Source: Anaerolineales bacterium (GTDB lineage: Bacteria > Chloroflexota > Anaerolineae > Anaerolineales > DRMV01). From it: a DNA stretch of 27,770 bases. Below, piece by piece: positions 6,674 through 14,410 of this stretch. Location of the stretch: positions 1-27,770 of the forward strand of contig WFUL01000045.1 of the NCBI GenBank assembly GCA_015484985.1, given 5' to 3'. The translations under genes and the position numbers were made by a program. The first letter of the stretch is position 1; the number at the start of each line of letters is the position of its first letter. The notes under the pieces were generated by a model. It had not been told where the DNA came from. It worked only from the letters and a program-made list of their open reading frames with translations, and ran no database searches.

Positions 6674-7423
6674 GTGTCAATGGCAACGGAACTTCTCCCA
6701 ACCTCCCGAGGCCGTGTCTTCCTGCATGCGGTGGTCTTTGTCCTGGGATTTTCCCTCATCTTCGTCATTGGATGGGGGGGTACGGCCACGTTACTGGGCC
6801 AACTTTTCGGTACGTACAAAACGCTCCTGGCCCAAATTGGAGGATTGGTGGTCATTCTTTTTGGACTGCACACCCTGGGATGGATTCGTTTACCCTTTTT
6901 GGATTACGAACTCCGCCCCTCAGGTGCCGAGGCTCTGACTCACAAGCCTTCGGGATTGTGGTCGGCCTTTGGCATGGGCGTGTTCTTCGCCGCCGGATGG
7001 ACGCCGTGTGTCGGTACCACCCTGGGGGCTATTCTGACCATGGCCCTGGCGGAAGAAACCGTGTATCAGGCCATGGTGCTCTCGGCCGCGTATGCCGCGG
7101 GCCTGGGCATTCCCTTCTTGTTGTTAGGCCTGAGCGTGGAACGGGCTTCCAAGTGGATGTACCGCTTTCGGAAGCACACACGCACAGTTCAAATCATCAG
7201 TGGAATTCTCCTCATCGGCATCGGTATCATGTTGCTTACCAATCGCCTCTTCCTCATTGCCGTGTGGGCACAACAACAGGGGTGGTATCTTGATGTCCCC
7301 TCCTCCGGAACGCCCAGCCTTCTGATTGCCATGGTCGCGGGTGTGCTGTCCTTCCTCTCCCCCTGCGTGTTTCCCCTGGTACCCGCTTATCTCAGCTTCT
7401 TGGGTGCACAGGTGATGCGTTAG
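6674..7423 (+). CDS. CcdA/DsbD-type membrane thiol-disulfide carrier, apparently circularly permuted
   Basis: A 249-residue protein with about six membrane helices. CcdA proteins pass electrons across the membrane through two cysteines, serving cytochrome c maturation or thiol repair. They normally begin with a helix reading SFLSPCVxPLxPAYLSF and later have a GWTPC helix. Here the chain begins where the second helix should (RVFLHAVVFVLGFSLIFVIG, about 14-33). GWTPCVGTTLGAIL follows at about 109-121 with Cys112. The first-helix motif GVLSFLSPCVFPLVPAYLSF (Cys231) comes last, at 223-242, just before the stop. Both reactive cysteines are kept. The GTG at 6674 is preferred because GGAGG lies seven bases upstream. 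The ATG at 6680 is in the same frame. Repeat elements flank it on both sides, and no thioredoxin or cytochrome gene is adjacent. Confidence 0.8.
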   Translation: MSMATELLPTSRGRVFLHAVVFVLGFSLIFVIGWGGTATLLGQLFGTYKTLLAQIGGLVVILFGLHTLGWIRLPFLDYELRPSGAEALTHKPSGLWSAFGMGVFFAAGWTPCVGTTLGAILTMALAEETVYQAMVLSAAYAAGLGIPFLLLGLSVERASKWMYRFRKHTRTVQIISGILLIGIGIMLLTNRLFLIAVWAQQQGWYLDVPSSGTPSLLIAMVAGVLSFLSPCVFPLVPAYLSFLGAQVMR

Positions 7424-7532
7424 CCATCCCGTTCCCCTCCATTCGGGGGAGTGTTCGAAAAAACCGACCCAACTTTCCTTAGGACTTAGGGACGAAAAGA
7501 TGGAAACACGGGCAGGAAAAACCAAAGCGCTT

Positions 7533-7633
7533 CGCACAGGCCTGACCAGGCTCTGAACCGCAGGAGAGGCGGACGGCCATCAGGTCGACAGCCGGCAGCG
7601 AATTTTGCTCCTGGGCCCGGTTAGACCCGCGCG
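7533..7633 (+). repeat. Dispersed inverted-repeat element, copy 3
   Basis: The left arm is CGCACAGGCCTGACCAGGCT then GAACCGCAGG (7533-7565). The right arm, read on the minus strand from 7633 to 7607, is CGCGCGGGTCTAACCGGGCC then CAGGAGC. The two arms match each other in the core (G)GYCTRACCRGGCYC, with about 40 bases between them. Confidence 0.65.
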
Positions 7634-7710
7634 AATGAGCGATAAGCCCAATTCTCGAACACTTCCTCCATCAGGCGATACAACCAGCGTAAGCCTTCCG
7701 GCTCCCTGGT

Positions 7711-7920
7711 GCATACCCATATCGCAGATGCGACCTTGTTGTTCATCCCAAGCGAAGGGCATGTCGGATGGGCCCGCCAAACCCATTTCGGCAAACCCTG
7801 GTTAGTCCTGACCGGGCCCGGGACCGCTGGAGAAAAGAGGGATGCAGCGGCGGCTTCGCCGCTGCATCCCTCTTTTCTCCCTCTTCTGGTCTTGAATCCG
7901 ATTAGGACTACGCGAGACAT
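7711..7920 (+). repeat. Dispersed inverted-repeat element, copy 4, with 24-bp hairpin
   Basis: Bases 7711-7827 align with 26079-26196, with one gap and roughly 70 percent identity by eye. Identical runs include ATGTCGGA, CCGCCAA, TAGTCCTGACCGGG and GGGACCGC. A perfect 24-bp stem follows, 7829-7852 against 7857-7880, with a 4-base loop. Then comes an inverted arm, GATTAGGACTACGCGAGA (about 7899-7916). The stem length equals that of the copy at 6428-6482, though the stem sequences differ. Confidence 0.75.
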
Positions 7921-8050
7921 GCGAAAGCGGACGGCCTTTTTTCATCTCGTACTCGGTTAGAATTATTTTGTTCGCTCCTTCACACCCACCTACGAAACGG
8001 AAACGGTCCCCTTCCCCTCAGATCAAACGCGTGGAAATTTTTTGTTGCGG

Positions 8051-8056
8051 TATAAT
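8051..8056 (+). promoter_or_regulatory. -10 element of the repeat-protein gene
   Basis: A consensus TATAAT sits 46 bases before the ATG at 8102. A -35 is not evident. The sequence around it is AT-rich compared with the rest of the window. Confidence 0.45.
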
Positions 8057-8101
8057 GGTGATAAACTCGTCTTCCTTTCTTATGATTTGGGAGGTCGAAT
8101 C

Positions 8102-8833
8102 ATGCGAGGGGTAAAACAGACCATGCTCATATGGGGGATATGGTTCCTCCTGTTCGTCCTACCCATTGGCGTCGCCAAAGCCTATAGCGGATATCCCTAT
8201 TTCTTCATCAAAGCTGTGGTGCGTGACCACAGTGTGGAAATCACTCCTTACAACTTCCCCCCCAATGACACGTTCATCGTGCGCATGAACGTGATGGGAA
8301 CGCGGGGCGTGGGCGGCTATGTGGTCGAAACCGTGCTCACCGATGCCGCGGGCAATCTGAGCGATACAGTGTACCCCATCCATCCCAACTTATGGGGCCT
8401 GAAGCAAATCGCGATTCGACTGGAAAGCCCTTACACCGGTTACTTCGCCTACAATTGGTTCTACAACAACACCTACCCGGCCACGTCCACTCCCGCCCCA
8501 ACGGGCCCTTCGGGAAGCGGGTACTATGGCTTCCCCTTTTTCTTCATCCGCTCCGTCGTCAAGGACACCAGTGTGACCATCTCACCTCACAACTTCCCAC
8601 CCAATGATACGTTTGAAGTACGCATGAATTATATGGGCACCCGGGGGGTAGGAGGAATTTTAGTGGCTACAGTCACCACCGATGCCAGCGGCAACCTGAG
8701 CAGTCTGACCTATTCCATCCCCTCAGCCCTGGCCGGACAATATCGCATTGCCATCCGGCTGGAAAGCCCCACCAGCGGTTATTACGCCTTCAACTGGTTC
8801 TACAACAACACCGCGACCGTGGATGTGCCATAA
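8102..8833 (+). CDS. Secreted protein with two tandem FPPNDTF repeats
   Basis: A 243-residue protein with a signal peptide (about 1-27, hydrophobic core then AKA). Two copies of a domain of about 94 residues follow, at about 31-124 and 142-236, joined by a Thr/Pro/Ser-rich linker. Each copy has FFIxxVVxDxSVxIxPxNFPPNDTF, then VRMNxMGTRGVGG, a TDAxGNLS turn, IAIRLESP and a final NWFYNNT. The regular polar/hydrophobic alternation suggests a beta-sandwich. Similar repeats occur in cell-surface proteins of Chloroflexota, as I recall. The function is unknown, and a role in surface adhesion or in the envelope is inference. The ATG at 8102 has GGGAGG upstream. Two more envelope genes follow on the same strand. 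Confidence 0.75.
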   Translation: MRGVKQTMLIWGIWFLLFVLPIGVAKAYSGYPYFFIKAVVRDHSVEITPYNFPPNDTFIVRMNVMGTRGVGGYVVETVLTDAAGNLSDTVYPIHPNLWGLKQIAIRLESPYTGYFAYNWFYNNTYPATSTPAPTGPSGSGYYGFPFFFIRSVVKDTSVTISPHNFPPNDTFEVRMNYMGTRGVGGILVATVTTDASGNLSSLTYSIPSALAGQYRIAIRLESPTSGYYAFNWFYNNTATVDVP

Positions 8834-8878
8834 AAGGAAAAGCCGGGAATAAAATCAGGCTTTATAACCCGCCTCTTG

Positions 8879-8887
8879 TGCTACAAT
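8879..8887 (+). promoter_or_regulatory. Extended -10 promoter of the metallopeptidase gene
   Basis: TG, one base, then TACAAT (8882-8887) matches the extended -10 pattern, 36 bases before the ATG at 8924. A weak 6-bp AAAGCC/GGCTTT inverted repeat just upstream may end the preceding transcript. Confidence 0.4.
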
Positions 8888-8923
8888 AACTTGCATCCCT
8901 CGTTAGACAGGCAGGAGTTTTTC

Positions 8924-10405
8924 ATGGCGCGTTCTCGTCGTCTTCCTTGGTTGTGGGTTCTGCTGGGGGGTTTTTTGATCTGTAGTGCCTGTGCCAGCTT
9001 CCTCATGACCGGCTACGCCTTAGGGCGATGGTGGCGGGAACGGGCGGCTGTCGCACGCGTTACAGCCACCCCGGAAGGCTCCCTTCCTCTCTCCAGCAGC
9101 ACCGAGCCCGTACCGACCCGTTCATCCACGCCCACCTCCACGCCCACAATCTCTACACAAACGCCGCCTACCCAAACGCCGGAATCCAAGTCTAACGCCA
9201 ACGGCCTGCCCTCCCGATTACAGGCCATCATGGAACGTATCGAGAACGAGGTCATCGAAATTCGCGGCCTGAAGCCTAAACATCCGGTAGAACGGATCTT
9301 TTTGAGCCGGGAGGCGTTACGCCAAAAGGTCGAAGAGGACTTCTTCAAGGATTACTCCCAGGATGACGCCTGGAAAGATGTGCTCGAACTCTGGACGTGG
9401 GGCCTTCTCCCTCGCGACTTCGACCTGTTTTCTTTTTATCGAGATATTTACAGTGAGATGATTGCCGGCTTCTACGATGATGAAGAAGGAAAAATGTACG
9501 TAGTGGCTGAGGGCTTTCCTGCTTATGCCCGGATCACCTATGCTCACGAGTTCACCCACGCCTTGCAGGATCAGCAATGGGACCTAGACAAGAATCTGAA
9601 CTACAACAATGAAACCTGCAAACAGGATTCCGAATATTGCGGAGCCCTCCAAGCCCTCATCGAGGGCGATGCGTCGTTAGTCGAATTGGAATGGTTTTGG
9701 ACAAAGGCCACACCGCGCGAGCAAGATTCCATCCGCCGATACTACCAGTCCTTGGAAAACCCGGTTTTCGACCAAGCACCCGAGTTCTTCAAAAAGGAAC
9801 TGCTCTTCCCTTATAACCAAGGTACGGAGTTCGTGCAATACCTGCACGCTCAAGGGGGTTGGGAAGCCGTCAACCAGGCATATGCGCAACCCCCTCTTTC
9901 GACAGAACAAATTTTGCACCCGGAACGCTATCCCAAGGATAAGCCCATTAAGGTGCAGCTGCCAGACCTTTCCCAGGTACTAAAGGGTGGCTGGGAACCA
10001 ATTGTCGAGTATAATACGTTAGGGGAATTTTGGCTTTTGCTGGTCTTGCGCTATGGTGTGGAAGACAGCTGGCGGCTTTCCCGAATTCAGGCGGAACGCG
10101 CTGCAGAAGGCTGGGGGGGTGATGCTTACGCTTTGTACTATCACGCCGACCTTGACGCTGTGGCGTTAGTAATGGACATCCGTTGGGATACCGCCGAAGA
10201 CTTGCAAGAATTCCGTGAGGCTTTCCTGGACTACGCAGAAGCCCGCTTTGGTCCATACCAAACTACTAACGGTTGGTATCGCTGGGATGATACCCTTTAT
10301 GGCACCGTGCTCTTCCAGGCCCAAAAAGACCGTGCCTTATGGATCGTGGCACCGGAAACGGTGGTGGAGGCTCTTCGGGACGCGATGATCTATGGCTCAC
10401 CTTAA
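8924..10405 (+). CDS. Membrane-anchored zinc metallopeptidase (gluzincin-like)
   Basis: A 493-residue protein. A basic start and a hydrophobic segment (about 8-32) anchor it in the membrane. A long Ser/Thr/Pro linker (about 48-90) then carries the catalytic part outside the cell. The HEFTHALQDQQWD motif at 208-220 is the HExxH zinc site, with His208, Glu209 and His212. ALIEGDASLVE follows 35 residues later and probably gives Glu247 as the third zinc ligand, as in gluzincins. The rest, to the C-terminus, is alpha-helical with no domain I can name. The start ATG has AGGAG six bases upstream. The next gene begins 14 bases before this one ends, so the two are likely translated together. Substrates are unknown. 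Envelope protein processing is a guess. Confidence 0.75.
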   Translation: MARSRRLPWLWVLLGGFLICSACASFLMTGYALGRWWRERAAVARVTATPEGSLPLSSSTEPVPTRSSTPTSTPTISTQTPPTQTPESKSNANGLPSRLQAIMERIENEVIEIRGLKPKHPVERIFLSREALRQKVEEDFFKDYSQDDAWKDVLELWTWGLLPRDFDLFSFYRDIYSEMIAGFYDDEEGKMYVVAEGFPAYARITYAHEFTHALQDQQWDLDKNLNYNNETCKQDSEYCGALQALIEGDASLVELEWFWTKATPREQDSIRRYYQSLENPVFDQAPEFFKKELLFPYNQGTEFVQYLHAQGGWEAVNQAYAQPPLSTEQILHPERYPKDKPIKVQLPDLSQVLKGGWEPIVEYNTLGEFWLLLVLRYGVEDSWRLSRIQAERAAEGWGGDAYALYYHADLDAVALVMDIRWDTAEDLQEFREAFLDYAEARFGPYQTTNGWYRWDDTLYGTVLFQAQKDRALWIVAPETVVEALRDAMIYGSP

Positions 10406-11327
10406 GAAAAAATCGCTCGGGCGATTGGCCGGCCTGGTCATCTTCTTCTCCATTCTTGCTGCATGTGTATGGAAGCCAGGCACGGCTTCACAGGGGGAAA
10501 ACCGGACATCGCCTTATCCTGTGGCCGATGTCTTTCGGGATTTCTATCATTCCCCCCCCAATCCTGAATTCCTTTTCGGCCTTCCAATAAGCCCCCTCCA
10601 ACGACGGCCTGATGGTACATGGGTCCAATACTTCGAAAAAGCGGTGTTCGTCACGGATGCCACGGAAGAGGTGCGTCTGGAGCCCTTAGGGAAACGATTC
10701 CGCATCCCCGGTGAGCCGTACCTAACGCATGCCCAACGAGGACCCCAGTGCCGCTCCTACCCCACAGGATATGCGGTGTGTTATGCCTTCTTAGAGGTCT
10801 ACCTCAAATACAGGGGGGAGGAAGTGTTCGGCCTGCCTATCTCAGGCATTGAAACCGATGGCCTCCAAATCTTTCAAGACTTTGAAAACGCTCGTCTTCT
10901 CTTTCGGTTCGAAGCTCCTGAAAATATCGTTGTAGCAGATTTAGGGCGCATGGCCCTCGAACGCGACCTGGCCGGGATGCCCCTGGGCAGCCAAGTACAC
11001 AGCCTACGAGAACCTCAAAAACTGCAACTCCAGGTCCAGGTGAGTAGTCCCGTTGTAGCTCCCGGAGACACCCTCGTGGTCACCCTGTTGGCATTGGACC
11101 AGAACATGAAGCCCGTGGCAAACATCGAGATCACCGTAGAACTCTTCACCAAGGACGGTCGCTCCTTAGGCGTACAACAAGTGGGGATCACCGATACATA
11201 CGGCATGCTGCAATTCGGCCTTCAAGCACCCGAAAACGGTTCCAGCCGTCTGTACCTGGAAGCCCGAGCCAGATACGAGGGCCATCTCTACATCGCCCGC
11301 CGCATGTTCCGAGTGAGCTTCCCATAA
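10392..11327 (+). CDS. Lipoprotein with FGLPIS motifs and a C-terminal Ig-like domain
   Basis: A 311-residue protein. The lipobox ILAAC ends at Cys25, so it is probably a lipid-anchored surface protein. Two similar segments carry FGLPIS followed by a QYFEKA or QDFENA block (about 62-85 and 149-175). This arrangement recalls the LGFP-like repeats of cell-wall proteins and is frequent in Chloroflexota lipoproteins. Residues about 215-311 are beta-rich with SSPVVAPGDTLVVTLLALD and read like a bacterial Ig-type or macroglobulin-type domain. The start overlaps the end of the metallopeptidase gene by 14 bases, which points to translational coupling and a shared job at the cell surface. The function is unknown. 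Confidence 0.7.
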   Translation: MAHLKKKSLGRLAGLVIFFSILAACVWKPGTASQGENRTSPYPVADVFRDFYHSPPNPEFLFGLPISPLQRRPDGTWVQYFEKAVFVTDATEEVRLEPLGKRFRIPGEPYLTHAQRGPQCRSYPTGYAVCYAFLEVYLKYRGEEVFGLPISGIETDGLQIFQDFENARLLFRFEAPENIVVADLGRMALERDLAGMPLGSQVHSLREPQKLQLQVQVSSPVVAPGDTLVVTLLALDQNMKPVANIEITVELFTKDGRSLGVQQVGITDTYGMLQFGLQAPENGSSRLYLEARARYEGHLYIARRMFRVSFP

Positions 11328-11371
11328 ATAAGGTGCATTTCTGACCAGGCCTGAAAGAAAGGACAAAACAA

Positions 11372-11398
11372 ACGGGCAGCGGTTACGTCGCTGCCCGT
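11372..11398. terminator. Bidirectional hairpin between convergent genes
   Basis: ACGGGCAGCG (11372-11381) and CGCTGCCCGT (11389-11398) form a perfect 10-bp stem with a 7-base loop. It lies between the lipoprotein gene and the convergent molybdenum enzyme gene. No U-tract follows on the plus strand. On the minus strand the stem is followed by the run TTTGTTTTG. The preceding bases CTGACCAGGC at 11341-11350 match the dispersed-repeat core, so this may be a worn copy of that element. Confidence 0.6.
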
Positions 11399-11425
11399 CA
11401 TGTACTTGATTCTCCTCATTACACC

Positions 11426-13684
11426 TTAGGCCCTTTCAGGGCGACGCAGGGTTTTCCGCAAAGCGGCATACACGCGTTCAGGAAGCAGGGGAAACGTGTG
11501 GAACCAAATACTCGTGGCACTGTGAACCGCGTGAATTACCCCCGCGGCCACAGGAAGGAAGGGCATTTCACCCATCCCCCGCGCTCCCCAGGGCCCCAGG
11601 GGATCCGCATACTCCAGAATCAGGCTTCGCACCCGTGGAGGTACATCCAGGATGGTAGGAATCAAATATGTGGACAGCTTGTCCGTAAGGATGTAACCTT
11701 CACGTGTGATGAAATTCTCCATGAGCACGTATCCCAACGCCTGAATGATACCGCCCTCAATCTGTCCCTGGACCATCTTGGGATGAATAGCCTTACCCAC
11801 ATCGTTGGCGGAAATCACGTCCACCACCCGCACATGCCCAGTTTCGGTATCCACTTCGACCGCGAACGCCTGGGCCACGTACCCATACGCGAAGTTGGGC
11901 TCGGACTTCCCTGTTTCGGGGTCAAAGGGCGTGGTACGCGGAGGGCGGTACACGTACTCACCCACCGCAGGACGCTCTTCATCCCGCCATTTCTCCAGAG
12001 CGATTCGGGCTGCGCCTCGAATGGCGTTTCCGGCCATGAAGGTCAGGCGGGATGCTGAAGCACTTCCTGAGTTCTCTGTAACTGCCGTATCGGACAGTAC
12101 CAAATGCACCTTCTCTAAAGGCACGCCCACGGCTTCAGCGGTCATCTGCGCGAAGACCGTGTGCGCTCCTTGTCCGACATCCGCACCCGCGTAGTACAAC
12201 ACTACCCGGTCGATTTCCGCGCCGCCATGGAGTTCGATTCGAGCCCAGGTATTCTCGGGATACCCGAAGGAGAACCCCACGTTCTTGAATCCACACGCGA
12301 AACCCACACCTCGTCGAATATGCGGGGCCGGTGGCTTGTCCCATCCCGGCCACTTCCGGTCGGCTTCCGGTGGACGGTGCCAGCCCTTCTCCTCATCGTA
12401 CTCCCAACCCGCCTCCCGGGCTGCGGCTTCGATAACCTTGCGGATACTGACCCCCTTAGGAATGGGCGTCCCCACCGACATCACCGAGCCTTCCCGGAAG
12501 GCGTTACGCATGCGCAATTCCACCGGGTCCATCCCCAGGGCCTCGGCCAGCTTGTTCACCTGGGTCTCCGCTGCAAAGAGGGCCTGGGGACCGCCAAAAC
12601 CCCGAAACGCGCCCGTGGGCACGTTGTTCGTATAGACCGCGTAGGCATCTACCCAAACGTTGGGAATTTCATACGGCCCGGTGCACAACACCGTGGCATT
12701 GCCCAAAACTTTGGTGGAGGTATAGGCGTACGCACCCCCATCAGCGATGAGTTCCACCTTCGCCGCGAGGATTTTGCCCTCGCGGGTCGCGGCCCATTTG
12801 GTACGGATGATGAAGGGATGCCGTTTATGGTGACCGATAATGGACTCTTCGCGACTCCACACGATTTTCACCGGGCGGTAAATCCCTCGCTGAGAAAGGC
12901 GCCAGACGGCTAGGGCCAGCACGATTTGAATGGACATGTCCTCCCGGCCCCCAAAGGCACCACCGATGGCCGGATAGATAACCCGGATTTTCTCCTTGGG
13001 GAGCTGCAACGCATGGGCGATTTGTTCCTGGTCCTCATGGGTCCACTGTCCGGCGACCACAATGGTCACGCGGCCTTCCTCATCAATGTACCCCAGACCG
13101 GCTTCCGGTTGCAGATACGCATGTTCCTGGAAGGGCGTCCGGTACTCCGTTTCCACCACCACGTCGGCTTCCTGGAAAGCCCGCTCCACATCCCCCTGGC
13201 GAATACGGTAGCGGCAAAACACGTTCGAACCTTTGTCCGGATGCAACAAAGGCGCATCGGGCTTCATGGCCTCCAGAGGATCAGTGACCACGGGTAGGTC
13301 TTCATAGTCCACTTGAATGAGTTCCAGGGCTCGCTGGGCAATCTCTTCACTTTCCGCCACCACCAGGGCCACCTGATCTCCCACAAAGCGGACCCGGTCC
13401 GCGTAAGGCTTGTTGGAACCCGGTCCACACAAAACAGGTTGGTCGGGGATGATGAGCCCGTACTCATTGTTCGGCACATCCTTGGCCGTGAACACCGCAA
13501 CCACACCAGGCAGCGCTTCCGCCCGGGATGTATCAATGTGACGAATCCGTGCATGAGGACGGTGAGCGAAGAGGATTTTCATGTACAGTTGTTCGGGATG
13601 GTTGAAATCTCCGGGGTACTTCGTCACACCGGTGACTTTACCAACGGCATCCACCCGGGGGACCGAACGGCCAATGACCGCCAT
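11426..13684 (-). CDS. Xanthine dehydrogenase-family molybdopterin-binding subunit
   Basis: A 752-residue large subunit of the xanthine oxidase/aldehyde oxidase/CO dehydrogenase family. These enzymes hydroxylate purines, aldehydes or aromatics using a molybdenum cofactor. The N-terminal a/b hammerhead domain runs from GRSVPRVDAVGKVTG to about residue 120. The cofactor-binding part shows IGGAFGGRED, PTGAFRGFGGPQALFA, ADVGQGAHTVFAQM, SGSASASRLTF and finally GARGMGEMPFLPVAAG, where the Glu of GMGE is the usual catalytic residue. The ATG at 13682-13684 has GAGGAGGAG upstream. An in-frame extension reaches 13783 but lacks a good site. No FAD subunit, 2Fe-2S subunit or cofactor maturation gene lies nearby. 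The substrate cannot be deduced. Confidence 0.88.
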   Translation of the reverse strand: MAVIGRSVPRVDAVGKVTGVTKYPGDFNHPEQLYMKILFAHRPHARIRHIDTSRAEALPGVVAVFTAKDVPNNEYGLIIPDQPVLCGPGSNKPYADRVRFVGDQVALVVAESEEIAQRALELIQVDYEDLPVVTDPLEAMKPDAPLLHPDKGSNVFCRYRIRQGDVERAFQEADVVVETEYRTPFQEHAYLQPEAGLGYIDEEGRVTIVVAGQWTHEDQEQIAHALQLPKEKIRVIYPAIGGAFGGREDMSIQIVLALAVWRLSQRGIYRPVKIVWSREESIIGHHKRHPFIIRTKWAATREGKILAAKVELIADGGAYAYTSTKVLGNATVLCTGPYEIPNVWVDAYAVYTNNVPTGAFRGFGGPQALFAAETQVNKLAEALGMDPVELRMRNAFREGSVMSVGTPIPKGVSIRKVIEAAAREAGWEYDEEKGWHRPPEADRKWPGWDKPPAPHIRRGVGFACGFKNVGFSFGYPENTWARIELHGGAEIDRVVLYYAGADVGQGAHTVFAQMTAEAVGVPLEKVHLVLSDTAVTENSGSASASRLTFMAGNAIRGAARIALEKWRDEERPAVGEYVYRPPRTTPFDPETGKSEPNFAYGYVAQAFAVEVDTETGHVRVVDVISANDVGKAIHPKMVQGQIEGGIIQALGYVLMENFITREGYILTDKLSTYLIPTILDVPPRVRSLILEYADPLGPWGARGMGEMPFLPVAAGVIHAVHSATSIWFHTFPLLPERVYAALRKTLRRPERA

Positions 13685-13712
13685 CAGGCTCCTCCTCAAC
13701 AAGGTTGTTCCC

Positions 13713-13718
13713 ATTGTA
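13713..13718 (-). promoter_or_regulatory. Possible -10 element of the molybdenum enzyme gene
   Basis: TACAAT followed by GGGA on the minus strand lies about 30 bases before the start codon. The same ten bases, TACAATGGGA, occur upstream of the PLP enzyme gene at 6271-6280. No -35 is recognised. Confidence 0.35.
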
Positions 13719-13827
13719 CTATCGTTCGCGGAGATACATGTGGGGAGTCTGCAGAATATCGCGACATGACGGCGGCCCAGCAATGTGCTGGATCTTCCTG
13801 GTATACTCGGAACGGAGTGATACGGGC

Positions 13828-14358
13828 TTATTTACGCAACGTCATCGTAACGATGAGCCCTTCTTCCGTGACGACCACCTCTTGGACCTCGACATAAGAC
13901 AGGGGCGGACGCTGGAAAAAACGTTCCAATTCGGCATTCACCCGGGAAACTGGAGCACGAAACAGAAAGGCCGGCAGAGGAAGAAAGCCCAGACGGACCT
14001 TCTGTAATCGAACATAGACACGACCCTGGTCCACATAAGGCTCTATACTCGCCACGATGGAGAACCACGCCCAATGCCCACGAATATCCACCTCACCGGG
14101 ACGAAAATCCACATCCACCGACTGGAAGGGCGTTTGTCGTTGAATCTGGGCTTGATATCGCACCAAACACCGATTGACCTCTGCCTCCGGCGCCGACAGG
14201 GTGAGGGAGCCCTCTCGACGAAGTTTTTCTCCCAATTTGACGATTTGTTCCAGGTCACAACGGAAAACCTCTTGGGCCCGGACGGGAGCCACACCAAGCA
14301 CGAGGCCTACAACCAGGACCCACCCAAAACTCAACAACCCCCATGGGAATTTGTCCAT
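13828..14358 (-). CDS. Small secreted protein of unknown function
   Basis: A 176-residue protein with a clear signal peptide (hydrophobic core at about 7-24, likely cut after VRA at 27). The mature part begins QEVFRCDLEQIV and has two cysteines, one near residue 34 and one near residue 64, which may form a disulfide. A mixed helical/beta region contains VDVDFRPGEVDIRG and VQEVVVTEEGLIVTM. I do not recognise the family. The pattern of alternating hydrophobic strands could fit a lipid-binding or DUF2993-like fold, but this is weak. The start has AAGGAGG seven bases upstream. It is divergent from scpB, with a TATAAT on its own strand at 14403-14408. Confidence 0.65.
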   Translation of the reverse strand: MDKFPWGLLSFGWVLVVGLVLGVAPVRAQEVFRCDLEQIVKLGEKLRREGSLTLSAPEAEVNRCLVRYQAQIQRQTPFQSVDVDFRPGEVDIRGHWAWFSIVASIEPYVDQGRVYVRLQKVRLGFLPLPAFLFRAPVSRVNAELERFFQRPPLSYVEVQEVVVTEEGLIVTMTLRK

Positions 14359-14402
14359 CGCTCGACCTCCTTACACACGCCCATACATTCTCTGGTGGAG
14401 GC

Positions 14403-14408
14403 ATTATA
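14403..14408 (-). promoter_or_regulatory. -10 element for the small secreted protein gene
   Basis: ATTATA on the plus strand reads TATAAT on the minus strand. It lies 45 bases upstream of the start at 14358 and overlaps the ribosome-site spacer of scpB, so the two divergent genes share a very short control region of 52 bases. Confidence 0.45.
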
Positions 14409-14410
14409 GC

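Larger units (their letters stand above)
7424..8101. other. Gene-free region rich in dispersed repeats
   Basis: About 680 bases lie between the CcdA-like gene and the repeat-protein gene. They hold two copies of the dispersed inverted repeat (7533-7633 and 7711-7920) and the promoter of the downstream gene near 8051. Short reading frames exist here on both strands but lack ribosome sites and run through the repeat arms. I find no gene. Confidence 0.6.

Noticed and set aside
7580..7786. A small minus-strand reading frame inside repeat copy 4 whose translation (PSDMPFAWDEQQ...) resembles the same frame in the copy at 26079
   Set aside because: The frame at 26079 is broken by a stop codon and neither has a ribosome site. 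The similarity follows from DNA-level repeat conservation.
6322..7920. Repeats read as a CRISPR array
   Set aside because: Copies are far apart, differ in sequence and are inverted. There is no regular spacing and no cas gene.
7533..7920. Repeat arms considered as integron attC sites
   Set aside because: The conserved attC end sequences are not present in consistent positions, and no integrase is coded in the window.
11340..11398. Possible eighth copy of the dispersed element at CTGACCAGGC plus hairpin
   Set aside because: Only about ten bases of the core match and no second arm is visible. Kept as a terminator with a note.
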